Shown here in pieces: positions 49,789-58,367 of a DNA stretch of 64,000 nt (position 1 is its first letter; every line of letters starts with the position of its first letter). The stretch comes from Mesorhizobium sp. WSM3859 (GTDB taxonomy: Bacteria > Pseudomonadota > Alphaproteobacteria > Rhizobiales > Rhizobiaceae): assembly GCF_002295065.1 (NCBI RefSeq), contig NZ_NSGG01000010.1:165433-229432 (forward strand), in the 5' to 3' direction. A program made the translations under genes and the position numbers. The notes below the pieces were generated by a model. It saw nothing but the letters and a program-made list of their open reading frames with translations, made no database searches and was not told the DNA's origin.

Positions 49789-51639
49789 TCAATTACCGAT
49801 GCTTTGCATCTGCTTTTTGTCCTCATACGCCTTGCGCGCGGCGTTGACTTGCGGCCGCGACGAGACTTCCGGCACGGCGACATCCCACCAATGGCCGCCG
49901 GCTTCGGTCGATACAAGCGGATCGGTATCGATGACCAGCACCGTCGTCTTGTCGTTCTTCTTCGCCTTGGCCAGCGCCGACTCCAGCTCGGCGATCGAGG
50001 CCACCTTCTCGGCCACGGCGCCGAGGCTCGCCGCATGCGCGGCAAAATCGACGTCGGGCAGCACCTCGTGGCGCGCGTCCTTGAGCAGATTGTTGAAGTT
50101 GGCGCCTCCGGTCGCCATCTGCAGCCGGTTGATGCAGCCATAGCCACGATTGTCGAGCAGCACGATGGTGAGCTTCAGCCCCAGCATCACCGATGTGGCG
50201 ATCTCGGAATTGAGCATCAGATAGGAGCCGTCGCCGACCATGACGACGACCTCCTGGTCGGGCTTCGCCATCTTGACGCCGAGCCCACCGGCGATCTCGT
50301 AGCCCATGGTCGAGAAGCCGTATTCGGCATGGTAGGAGCCCGGCGCGCCAGCCTGCCAGAGCTTGTGCAATTCGCCCGGCAGCCCGCCGGCGGCATGCAA
50401 AAGGGTGATGCCCGAGCCCATGGCGCGCTGCACGGCGCCGATCACCTGCGCGTCCGACGGATAGGCGGCGTTGGTCGAGGCGGTCACCTTGGCGGCGGCG
50501 GCCTGCCACTCCGTCTTGCCCTTCAGCGCATTGTCGGTCCAGGCGGCGGGCGCCTTCCAGCCCTTCAGCGCGGCGCTGAGGTCTGCCAGGCCCTCGGCCG
50601 CGTCGGCGACCAGCGGCAGCGCCCAATGCTTGCCGGCATCGAAACCTTGCGTGTTCAGCCCGACAATGGTGCGGCCGGCATTCTTGAACAGCGCCCAGGA
50701 GCCGGTGGTAAAATCCTGCAGCCTGGTGCCGACGGCGAGCACGACATCGGCTTCCTCGGCCAGCCGGTTGGCGGCCGATGTGCCGGTCACGCCGACAGCC
50801 GCCATGTTGAGCGGATGGTCGTCGGGCAGCGAGGATTTGCCGCCCTGCGTCTCGCAGACCGGAATGCCGGCGCCCTGCACCAGCTTTGCGAGCTCGTCCG
50901 AGGCCTGCGAGTAGAGGACGCCGCCGCCGGCGATCACCAGCGGCTTCTTCGCCCCCTTCAGCGCCGCGACGGTGGCGGCCAGCTCGTTGCGGTCCGGGCG
51001 CAGCCGACGCGGCGTCCAGACCCGCTCGGCAAACAGGCTTTCGGGATAGTCATAGGCCTCGGCCTGCACGTCCTGGCAGAGCGAGAGCGTCACTGGGCCG
51101 CATTCGGCCGGATCGGTCAGCACCTGCATGGCGCGACTGAGCGCGGGGATGATCTGCTCCGGCCGCGTGATGCGGTCGAAATAGCGAGATACCGGGCGGA
51201 AGCAGTCGTTGACGCTCGCCGTGCCGTCGGAGAAATCCTCCGCCTGCTGCAGCACCGGATCGGGCAGGCGGTTGGCGAAGACATCGCCTGGCAAGAACAG
51301 GACCGGCAACCGGTTCACATGCGCGAGCGCCGCCGCCGTCACCATGTTCAGAGCGCCGGGGCCGATCGAGGAGGTCGCGGCCATGAAGCGGCGGCGGAAA
51401 TTGGCCTTGCCATAGGCAATCGCCGCATGCGCCATCGCCTGTTCGTTATGGGCGCGGAAAGTCGGCAGCTCTTCGCGCACCTGGTAGAGCGCCTCGCCGA
51501 TACCGGCGACATTGCCATGGCCGAAGATCGCCCAGACGCCGCCGAAGATCGGCACCGTCTTGCCGTCGATCACGGTCATCTGCCGGCTGAGAAAGCGGGT
51601 CAGCGCCTGCGCCATCGTCAGGCGAACGGTCTTGCTCAT
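49789..51639 (-). CDS. iolD: 3D-(3,5/4)-trihydroxycyclohexane-1,2-dione hydrolase
   Basis: The 616-residue ThDP-dependent enzyme opens the ring to 5-deoxy-glucuronate. It has the N-terminal pyrimidine-binding region with the conserved GHGNVAGIGEAL motif and the ThDP motif GDGS-N-x24-NRGYG near residue 490-510. Start MSKTVRLTMAQAL at 51639 with GGAGGA upstream. Part of the iol operon. Confidence 0.97.
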   Translation of the reverse strand: MSKTVRLTMAQALTRFLSRQMTVIDGKTVPIFGGVWAIFGHGNVAGIGEALYQVREELPTFRAHNEQAMAHAAIAYGKANFRRRFMAATSSIGPGALNMVTAAALAHVNRLPVLFLPGDVFANRLPDPVLQQAEDFSDGTASVNDCFRPVSRYFDRITRPEQIIPALSRAMQVLTDPAECGPVTLSLCQDVQAEAYDYPESLFAERVWTPRRLRPDRNELAATVAALKGAKKPLVIAGGGVLYSQASDELAKLVQGAGIPVCETQGGKSSLPDDHPLNMAAVGVTGTSAANRLAEEADVVLAVGTRLQDFTTGSWALFKNAGRTIVGLNTQGFDAGKHWALPLVADAAEGLADLSAALKGWKAPAAWTDNALKGKTEWQAAAAKVTASTNAAYPSDAQVIGAVQRAMGSGITLLHAAGGLPGELHKLWQAGAPGSYHAEYGFSTMGYEIAGGLGVKMAKPDQEVVVMVGDGSYLMLNSEIATSVMLGLKLTIVLLDNRGYGCINRLQMATGGANFNNLLKDARHEVLPDVDFAAHAASLGAVAEKVASIAELESALAKAKKNDKTTVLVIDTDPLVSTEAGGHWWDVAVPEVSSRPQVNAARKAYEDKKQMQSIGN

Positions 51640-51692
51640 TTGTCGTTTCCTCCGGCTTTTGTTGACGCCGTTTTCTTATGCTGCCCGTGTTC

Positions 51693-53627
51693 TTATGCTG
51701 CTTTACGGCCGCGCGCGGCAAGCCACGCTTCGGTCAACTGTTCGAAACGGGACGCCATGTCGGCGACAGCCTCGTCATCCGACATCCGGCCTGCCAGCCA
51801 TTGTTCGGCGGCGTTGATGAAGATGGTGCGGCCGACGGCAAATCCTTTCACGATCGGCGCATTCGCCGTGGCGGCGAAAGCCGCGACCAGTTCGTCCTGC
51901 GGCGCCTCCAGCCCGAGCAGCACGACGCCGCGGCACCACGGATCATTCCTGACGATCACCTGCTCGATCTTCGCCCACGCGCCTGCCGAAGCCTGCGGTT
52001 CGAGCTTCCACCAGTCCGGCTTGATGCCCAGCGCATAGAGTTCATCCAGCGCGCGCGGAATGGTGGTGTCGTCGAGCTTGCCATGCTTGCCGGCGATGAT
52101 CTCGACCAGCAGTTCCCGTCCGACTTTCCGGGCCGCCTCGAACAGCGCGCGCAGCTTCTGCTGCTGCTCGACTTTCAGCTCTTCCGGATCGTCCGGGTGG
52201 TAGAAGCACAGGCACTTGATGCAATGGTCGACCGGCCATTCGGTGAGCTGCGAGCCGATATCCTGCGAGAATTCGAAGCGCAGCGGCCGCGATCCAGGCA
52301 ATTCGACCGGGCGGCCGAGCCAGGCAAAGGGATGACGGGCGAATTCGAACATGGCGTCGCGGCCGTATTTCTCATCGATCAGCATGCCGTAGCCGTCGCG
52401 GCCGGCCGCGACCTTGGCAGCCGCCTTCACGGTCAGCACCTTGAAGTCCGAAATACGCGCAACGTCGGCGCCGACCCTGGCCGCGACGTCCTCAAGCTGC
52501 ACGCGGTGGTCGCAGGCCAGCGCCATCAGCGAGGGAATGTCGCGCCTTCGCGTCGTCGCCCAATGGATGTGGTTGATCGCCGCGTCCTTGCGCAGCGCCA
52601 GGTGCTTGCTGCCGTGCTTCAGGAAGAACTGCAGCTCCTCGAAGGTCGGATATTCCGGCGCGCAGAGCAGGCGCGACACGGCAAAGGCGCCGCAGGCATT
52701 GGCCCAGGTGGCGGCGGTGGCAAAGCTTTCACCGCCGAGCCAGCCGCGCAGGAAGCCCGACATGAAGGCGTCGCCGGCGCCGAGCACATTGTAGATCTCG
52801 ATCGGGAAACCCTTGCCGACAATGCCGTCCTCGAGGTCGTCGCTGATCGGCCCGTCATAGACGATGCAGCCCTTGGCGCCGCGCTTCAGCACGATGGTGG
52901 CCGACGACAGCGCGCGGATCGTCTTCAGCGCGCTCAGGCAATCGTCGGCGCCCGAGGCGATCATGATCTCTTCCTCAGTGCCGACGATCAGGTCACAATC
53001 CGGCAGCACCGTCTTCAGCTGCGCTGAGACGCGGTCGGATTTGACATAGCGCTCGAAACCCTCGGCATGGCCGGCAAGGCCCCAGAGGTTCGGGCGGTAG
53101 TCGATGTCGAAGACAACCTTGCCACCCCGGGCCTTCATCAGGCGGATTGCCTTGCGCTGCGCGGCATCCGAGTTGGGCCGCGAGAAATGCGTGCCGGTGA
53201 CGACCACCGAGCGCGCCGAGGCGACGAAAGCCTCGTCAATATCCTCTTCCGCGAGCGCCATGTCGGCGCAGTCGGAGCGGTAGAAAATCATCGGCGAGAC
53301 GCCTTCGCTCTCGACCGAAAGCAGCACCAGCGCCGTCAGCCGTTCCTTGTCTGTCTTCAAGCCGTCGACCGAGACGCCCTCGCGCCGAAGCTGCTCGCGG
53401 ATGAAGCGGCCCATCTGCTCGTCGCCGACGCGCGTCAGCAGCGCCGAGCGCAGGCCGAGCCTTGCCGTGCCGACGGAAATGTTGGCCGGGCAGCCGCCGA
53501 CCGACTTGGCGAAGGAGGTGATGTCCTCCAGCCGCGAGCCGATCTGCTGGCCATAGAGATCGACCGAGGCGCGACCGATGGTGATGACGTCGAGCGGCGG
53601 GTATTTCCCTTCCACGGCTTCGCCCAT
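51693..53627 (-). CDS. iolC: Bifunctional 5-dehydro-2-deoxygluconokinase with C-terminal DUF2090 aldolase-like domain
   Basis: The 644-residue protein joins a PfkB-type kinase (residues 1-about 325; GGCPAN at 44-49; catalytic GAGD at 283-286) to a DUF2090 TIM-barrel domain (about 335-640; LACDHR near its start, EAPQDELV near its end). The kinase phosphorylates 5-keto-2-deoxygluconate; the DUF2090 half is taken to be the aldolase that cleaves the product (IolJ role). It opens the iol operon, about 200 bp after an unknown ORF and iolR. Confidence 0.95.
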   Translation of the reverse strand: MGEAVEGKYPPLDVITIGRASVDLYGQQIGSRLEDITSFAKSVGGCPANISVGTARLGLRSALLTRVGDEQMGRFIREQLRREGVSVDGLKTDKERLTALVLLSVESEGVSPMIFYRSDCADMALAEEDIDEAFVASARSVVVTGTHFSRPNSDAAQRKAIRLMKARGGKVVFDIDYRPNLWGLAGHAEGFERYVKSDRVSAQLKTVLPDCDLIVGTEEEIMIASGADDCLSALKTIRALSSATIVLKRGAKGCIVYDGPISDDLEDGIVGKGFPIEIYNVLGAGDAFMSGFLRGWLGGESFATAATWANACGAFAVSRLLCAPEYPTFEELQFFLKHGSKHLALRKDAAINHIHWATTRRRDIPSLMALACDHRVQLEDVAARVGADVARISDFKVLTVKAAAKVAAGRDGYGMLIDEKYGRDAMFEFARHPFAWLGRPVELPGSRPLRFEFSQDIGSQLTEWPVDHCIKCLCFYHPDDPEELKVEQQQKLRALFEAARKVGRELLVEIIAGKHGKLDDTTIPRALDELYALGIKPDWWKLEPQASAGAWAKIEQVIVRNDPWCRGVVLLGLEAPQDELVAAFAATANAPIVKGFAVGRTIFINAAEQWLAGRMSDDEAVADMASRFEQLTEAWLAARGRKAA

Positions 53628-53709
53628 TCGAACCTCCCATCGGCCTTGTTGTGCAGAGCGGCGTTGTTTTGGACAGCACGCGCAAGCGACGGCGTGGTGC
53701 CGTCAATAT

Positions 53710-53753
53710 GAAATATTAATTCCAATCTGTAGTCAATATGGAATGAGCGTTCC
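53710..53753. promoter_or_regulatory. IolR-type operator boxes upstream of iolC
   Basis: GGAATGAGCGTTCC (53740-53753) is a perfect GGAA-N6-TTCC box, and GAAA-TATTAA-TTCC (53710-53723) a near match. They lie 83-126 bp before the iolC start in AT-rich sequence. The regulator gene iolR is nearby, encoded on the same strand. Confidence 0.7.
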
Positions 53754-53826
53754 TTTGCGGGAAAGTGCCAATGAAATGCCGAAAAACACCTCCCGACGGA
53801 TGGGTACACTATGCCGTGGTGGACAA

Positions 53827-54147
53827 TCAGCTGCGCGCCACAAGGGTATATGATTTCATCAGATCGAGTATCGTCTCGGCCTGCGCGGAGAGCTCGTCCG
53901 GCACATCGAGCTGGATGAAGAGAATGTCCGTTCCCTGCTCAATTCCGAACAAGCCGGCAAGCGGTCGGGGACCGTCGAACCGGCATGATACCCATCGCGG
54001 CGGTGATGCGTCTGTGTCAGTTTCCTTGAGGTCGTCTTCGAGAACCTTGCGCAAACCCTCATCAAGGGTTTCGCCGGCCATATACCCTAGTTGATCGATC
54101 AACGGGTTCCAATTCGCCAGCCAGACCCAACCCCGGACGAAGGCCAT
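53827..54147 (-). CDS. Unrecognised 106-residue protein between iolR and iolC
   Basis: The ORF starts MAFVRGWVWLANWNPLIDQL, has no signal peptide or membrane helix, and is moderately acidic (EDDLKETDTD) with LDVPDELSAQAETILDLM. It starts 8 bp after the iolR stop with no clear SD, so coupling to iolR is likely. I recognise no family. Its place in the operon could mean a co-regulator or an ORF of no consequence. Confidence 0.45.
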   Translation of the reverse strand: MAFVRGWVWLANWNPLIDQLGYMAGETLDEGLRKVLEDDLKETDTDASPPRWVSCRFDGPRPLAGLFGIEQGTDILFIQLDVPDELSAQAETILDLMKSYTLVARS

Positions 54148-54155
54148 CTAAGAAC

Positions 54156-55022
54156 CTAGCCCTTGCGCCGGCGTCCGGTTTCGCGGCGCTTTTCGCCGAC
54201 GGCGACGGTCAGCGCCATGGCCAGCGCCATCGTCGCCGAGATCGAGCGGAAGCCGCCGAAATCGGCCTCGGCGACCTCGAACCAGATCTTGGCGAATTGC
54301 GCCAGCGGCGAGAAGGACGAGTCGGTGATCGCCACGATCGGCACGCCCTGTTCGGCAATCGCACGCGTCTCCTCGATAGTCGCCGGCGCGTAAGGCGAGA
54401 AGCTGATGGCGATGACGGCGTCGCGCGGCGTGGCGAAGCCGATCATCTCGGCATTCAGTCCGGCAGCCGACTCGATCAACTGGTTGCGGATCTTCAGCTT
54501 GCCCAGCGCATAGGCGATGTAGGACGCGACCGGATAGGAGCGGCGCTTGGCCAGCACATAAATGGTCTCGGCTTTCGCCAAAAGCGCGATCGCCTCTTCG
54601 AAATGCGCGTCGTTCAACGCGCGCGAAATGTCGCTGAGCGAGGTGCTGGCGGCGGCGACGAAACCGTCGAAGATCGCCCGGTGGCCGGCGCCTTCCTCCG
54701 CCTTGGCGCGGAGCGCCGCCAGTCTTTCGTCATAGGACGAATTGCGTTCGCGCAGCCGCTCGCGAAAAACCTGCTGCAGGCTGGTGAAGCCGTCGAAGCC
54801 GAGCTGCTGGGCAAACCGGATCAGCGTCGAAGGCTGCACGCCGGCGGAAGCGGCAATGCTTGCCGCCGTGCCGAAGGCGATATCGTCGGGGTTGTCGAGC
54901 GCGTAGGCGGCGATCTGGGCGATGCGCTTGGGCAGGCTCGCGCGCCTGTCCAGGATCGTCGCGCGCAACGTTTCGAAATCGCGAGGCACCCGTTCGTCCA
55001 TCGTCGCTCCGTCCGCGCCCAT
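54156..55022 (-). CDS. iolR: RpiR-family regulator of inositol catabolism
   Basis: The 288-residue protein has an N-terminal RpiR HTH (PKRIAQIAAYALDNPDDIAFGTAASIAASAGVQPSTLIRFAQQLGF) and a C-terminal SIS domain (about residues 130-250, ETIYVLAKRRSYPVASYIAY, AEQGVPIVAITDSSFSPLA). It sits beside iolC as in other rhizobia and divergent from a Gfo/Idh/MocA gene, so it is probably the IolR repressor responding to a phosphorylated inositol intermediate. Confidence 0.88.
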   Translation of the reverse strand: MGADGATMDERVPRDFETLRATILDRRASLPKRIAQIAAYALDNPDDIAFGTAASIAASAGVQPSTLIRFAQQLGFDGFTSLQQVFRERLRERNSSYDERLAALRAKAEEGAGHRAIFDGFVAAASTSLSDISRALNDAHFEEAIALLAKAETIYVLAKRRSYPVASYIAYALGKLKIRNQLIESAAGLNAEMIGFATPRDAVIAISFSPYAPATIEETRAIAEQGVPIVAITDSSFSPLAQFAKIWFEVAEADFGGFRSISATMALAMALTVAVGEKRRETGRRRKG

Positions 55023-55091
55023 ATGGTTTGTCCCTCTCCTGCCTCATCATAGCGAGTTCGCGCAAGAACGCCATAAAAAATGATTTGTATG

Positions 55092-55126
55092 TTCCATTCG
55101 CAGCCAAAATGGACTAATCAATCCAT
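55092..55126. promoter_or_regulatory. Candidate operator array between iolR and the divergent oxidoreductase
   Basis: TTCCATT (55092-55098), AATGGA (55108-55113) and ATCCAT (55121-55126) alternate in orientation. ATGGA/TCCAT at 55109-55126 is a dyad. They resemble the ATTCC/GGAAT half-sites before iolC, fitting IolR autoregulation. Confidence 0.4.
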
Positions 55127-55159
55127 ACTTGTATTTCCCTCTTCTCGGAGACGATCGAC

Positions 55160-56269
55160 ATGGTCGGAGTGGGCCTCATCGGCACGGGCTTCATGGGCAA
55201 GTGCCACGCCATCGCCTGGAACGCGGTGGGCACCGTTTTCCCCGATGTCGACAAGCCGAAGCTAGTGCATCTGGGCGAGGTGAATGACGAGCTTGCCCGG
55301 CGCAAGGCCGGCGAGTTCGGCTTCGCCAAGGGCTCCGGCGACTGGCGCGCCGTGGTCAACGATCCGGAGGTCGATGTCGTCTCGCTGACCACGCCCAACC
55401 AGTTCCATCCCGAGATGGCGATCGCCATCCTCGAAGCCGGCAAGCATCTGTGGTGCGAGAAGCCGATGGCGCCGTGCTTTGCCGAAGCCGAGACGATGGC
55501 GGCCGCGGCGAAGACATCCGGCAAGGTCGCGGTGCTCGGCTACAACTACATCCAGAACCCCGCCATCCGCCACATCGGCGCGCTGCTCGAGGAGAAGGTC
55601 ATCGGCGACGTCAACCTCGTGCGCATCGAGATGGACGAGGACTTCATGGCCGATCCGGAAGCGCTGTTCTTCTGGAAGCATGAGGCTTCGTCCGGCTATG
55701 GCGCGCTCGACGATTTCGCCGTCCATCCGCTGTCGCTGATCAAGGCGCTGTTCGGCCGCGTCAGCCGCGTCATGTGCGACATGGTCAAGCCCTATGCCGA
55801 CCGTAAGACCGCTGCCGGCGCCCGCCGCGCGGTCGAGACCTACGATATCGCCAGCGTCTTGATGCATCTCGAGAACGGCGTAGCCGGCACGCTTCTGGTC
55901 AACCGCTCGGCCTGGGGCCGCAAGGGCCGCATCGCCATCCAGATTTTCGGCTCGAAGGGCTCGATCCTCTACGACCAGGAGCGGATGAACGAGTTCCAGC
56001 TCTACTTGACCGCCGACCGGCCGACCGAGCAGGGCTACCGCACCATCCTGGTCGCGCCGCACCACAAGCCCTATGATTCCTTCCTGCCGGCGCCCGGCCA
56101 TGGCCTGGGCTTCAACGACCTCAAGATGATCGAATGCCGCGAGCTTCTGATGCGCATCGCCGGCAAGCCGGCCCGCATCATCGACTTCGACGAGGGGCTA
56201 GAGATCGAGCGCGCCGTGCATGCCATGGCGCGCTCGTTCCAGGAGCAGCGCTGGGTGGATGTGAGGTGA
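55160..56269 (+). CDS. Gfo/Idh/MocA-family oxidoreductase (inositol-related)
   Basis: The 369-residue NAD-dependent protein has LIGTGFMGKCHAIAWN, the EKP motif in CEKPMAP and the sequence GYNYIQNPAIRHIGALLEEKVIGDV, and GGAGAC 7 nt before the ATG. It resembles inosose/inositol dehydrogenases of the IolW/IdhA type. It diverges from iolR and converges with the isomerase gene. The sugar acted on is unknown. Confidence 0.85.
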   Translation: MVGVGLIGTGFMGKCHAIAWNAVGTVFPDVDKPKLVHLGEVNDELARRKAGEFGFAKGSGDWRAVVNDPEVDVVSLTTPNQFHPEMAIAILEAGKHLWCEKPMAPCFAEAETMAAAAKTSGKVAVLGYNYIQNPAIRHIGALLEEKVIGDVNLVRIEMDEDFMADPEALFFWKHEASSGYGALDDFAVHPLSLIKALFGRVSRVMCDMVKPYADRKTAAGARRAVETYDIASVLMHLENGVAGTLLVNRSAWGRKGRIAIQIFGSKGSILYDQERMNEFQLYLTADRPTEQGYRTILVAPHHKPYDSFLPAPGHGLGFNDLKMIECRELLMRIAGKPARIIDFDEGLEIERAVHAMARSFQEQRWVDVR

Positions 56270-56337
56270 TCGGGCCGAGCGCTGAGACCGGTTTGGTGCC
56301 CCACGGTGACCGGCCAATGCGGATTCGGGTCTGAGCA

Positions 56338-57276
56338 TCAAGCCAGGTTGATGGCGACATTACGCAGCAACGCCACGGATTTGCGCATGCCTTCCATCGG
56401 CGACAGCATCATGTCCTCGTGCTCGATCGAGAGCACGTCGTCGTAGCCTGCCTGCTTCAGCGCGGTGCAGAACTGCCGCCACCAGGTCTCGCCATGGCCG
56501 TAGCCGAGCGTGATGTAGTTCCAGGCCCTTTCGGCATAATGGTTCGGCGGACGCGCATCGAGCACGCCGTCGATGGCCGCCGGTATCGGTTCGACGCGCG
56601 TGTCCTTGGCGTGGACATAGTAGATCGCCGAGCCAAGCTTGCGCACGGCGGCGATCGGATCGGCGCCCATCCACATCGGATGGCTCGGATCGTAGTTCGC
56701 GCCGACCGTCTCGCCGACGGCCTCGCGCAGGCGGAACAGCGTCTGGACATTGTAGACGGCCTGATGGCCGTGCAGTTCAAGGCACAATTTGGCTATGCCG
56801 AGATTGTTCGCGTACGCAACGAGATCGCGCCAGTAGGGAATGATGCAATCGTCCCACTGGTAGCGCTGGATGTCGGCGCATTCGGGCGGCCAGTCGGTGA
56901 TGATCCAGTTGGGGTTGGCATCGCCGGGTCCGCCGGGCAGCCCGGACATCATCACCACGCGGTCGATGCCCATCAGGCTCGCCAGCCGGATCGTGTCCTC
57001 GGTCACCTGGCGGTGCTGCTTGCCCTGCGCTCCCGGATGCAGCGGGTTGCCCGAGCAGTTGAGCGCCGCGATCGTCAGCCCGTGGTCGCGGACCTTGGCG
57101 ACGAATTCGGCCCGGGTCGCAGCACTGTCCAGCATCGCCGCCAGATCGATATGCGGCGCCGACGACCAGTTGCCGCAGGCGAATTCCAGCGTCTCCAGCC
57201 CGAGCTCGGCCGAGGCGCGCAGCATCTCGTCGAAGGACAGGTCGCCAAGGCTGTCGGTGATCATGCCAATCTTCAT
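56338..57276 (-). CDS. Xylose-isomerase-like TIM-barrel sugar epimerase/isomerase
   Basis: The 312-residue AP-endonuclease-2/IolE-like barrel protein shows metal-binding Glu in LELHG, ANYDPSH, YVHAKDTR and SIEHEDMM. Related to IolH/IolE and tagatose epimerases. It is the last gene of the transport operon reading leftwards from 63434, 34 bp after an inositol dehydrogenase. Substrate likely a keto-inositol or sugar. Confidence 0.8.
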   Translation of the reverse strand: MKIGMITDSLGDLSFDEMLRASAELGLETLEFACGNWSSAPHIDLAAMLDSAATRAEFVAKVRDHGLTIAALNCSGNPLHPGAQGKQHRQVTEDTIRLASLMGIDRVVMMSGLPGGPGDANPNWIITDWPPECADIQRYQWDDCIIPYWRDLVAYANNLGIAKLCLELHGHQAVYNVQTLFRLREAVGETVGANYDPSHPMWMGADPIAAVRKLGSAIYYVHAKDTRVEPIPAAIDGVLDARPPNHYAERAWNYITLGYGHGETWWRQFCTALKQAGYDDVLSIEHEDMMLSPMEGMRKSVALLRNVAINLA

Positions 57277-57310
57277 GTCGGTGACTCCCGCTTGCCTTCA
57301 GACCATCCGC

Positions 57311-58303
57311 TCAGAGTTTTACCGGCTCGAACCTGCCGGATCGGGCCGATGCAAGCGCCGCCTCGCAAAGGATCATCGCCTTGCGGCCATCGCTGGCGGT
57401 GACCGCCGGCTTCCTGCCGGTTTCGACGCAGGTGATGAAGTGATCGATCTCGGCGGCGTAGGACTCTGCATACCGTTCGACGAAGAAATAGTAGGGCTTG
57501 TCGCGCGATATGCCCTTGCCGCCATACATTTCCACCGAGGTCGGCAGCCGGTTGCCGGCCTGCAGCATGCCGTCTGCGCCGTGCACCTCGATACGCTGGT
57601 CATAGCCATAGGCGGCCCTGACGCTGTTGTTGATGTGACATTGCCGGCCCGACGCCGTGCGCAGGATGAACATCGCGGTGTCGTAGTCGCCGAGCTTCCT
57701 GTATTGCGGCGCCACAAGTGAGGAACCGGTCGCGAACAGTTCCACCGGCTCTTCGCCGAGCATGTTCCGCGCCATGTCGAAATCGTGGATGGTCATTTCG
57801 CGAAAGACGCCGCCGCCTCCCGCCAAGGCTTCCTCGGTTTCCGGTTCGGGATCGCGGCTGGTGATGATGACCTGCTCGACGGCGCCGATCTCGCCGCCGT
57901 CGAGGCGCTCCTTCAGCGCCCGGAAGCTCGGATCGAAGCGGCGGTTGAAGCCGATCTGGAACGGCACGCCGGCCTTCGCGACCGCGGCCAGGCATTCGTC
58001 CGTGCGCTTGAGGTCGAGATCGATCGGCTTTTCGCAGAAGATCGCCTTGCCTTTTGCCGCCGCGGCCATGGCAAGGTCGGCGTGGGTGCGCGTCGCCGAG
58101 GCGATGAACACCATCTTCACCGCCGGATCGTTCATCACCGTCTCGGTATCGGTGATCTCGGCGCCGGTCACCGCGGCGACCGTCTCAGCCGCCCCGCGAT
58201 TGGGATCGACGATGTAGCGCAGCCGCACCTTTGGATGGCGCGCGAGATTGCCGGCATGCACACGGCCGATCAGCCCCACCCCGAACAGACAGACATCCAT
58301 CAT
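57311..58303 (-). CDS. iolG: myo-Inositol 2-dehydrogenase-type oxidoreductase
   Basis: The 330-residue protein has LFGVGLIGRVHAGNLARHP, CEKPIDLDLKRTDECLAAVAKAG and FREMTIHDFDMARNMLGEEP, nearly the same pattern as the protein at 29130. These are IolG features. Second or third iolG-like gene in the window. Co-transcribed with a MalFGK-type importer. Confidence 0.88.
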   Translation of the reverse strand: MMDVCLFGVGLIGRVHAGNLARHPKVRLRYIVDPNRGAAETVAAVTGAEITDTETVMNDPAVKMVFIASATRTHADLAMAAAAKGKAIFCEKPIDLDLKRTDECLAAVAKAGVPFQIGFNRRFDPSFRALKERLDGGEIGAVEQVIITSRDPEPETEEALAGGGGVFREMTIHDFDMARNMLGEEPVELFATGSSLVAPQYRKLGDYDTAMFILRTASGRQCHINNSVRAAYGYDQRIEVHGADGMLQAGNRLPTSVEMYGGKGISRDKPYYFFVERYAESYAAEIDHFITCVETGRKPAVTASDGRKAMILCEAALASARSGRFEPVKL

Positions 58304-58367
58304 GCGTTCGACTTTCCTATCGGGCCGCGCCTTGGCGGAACGGCCGTTTCAGTTGTCCGCGTGGCAT

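Noticed and set aside
49651..52038. 795-residue open frame on the plus strand opposite iolD and iolC
   Set aside because: It mirrors high-GC third-position bias of iolD; Arg/His/Gly-rich and without recognisable domains.
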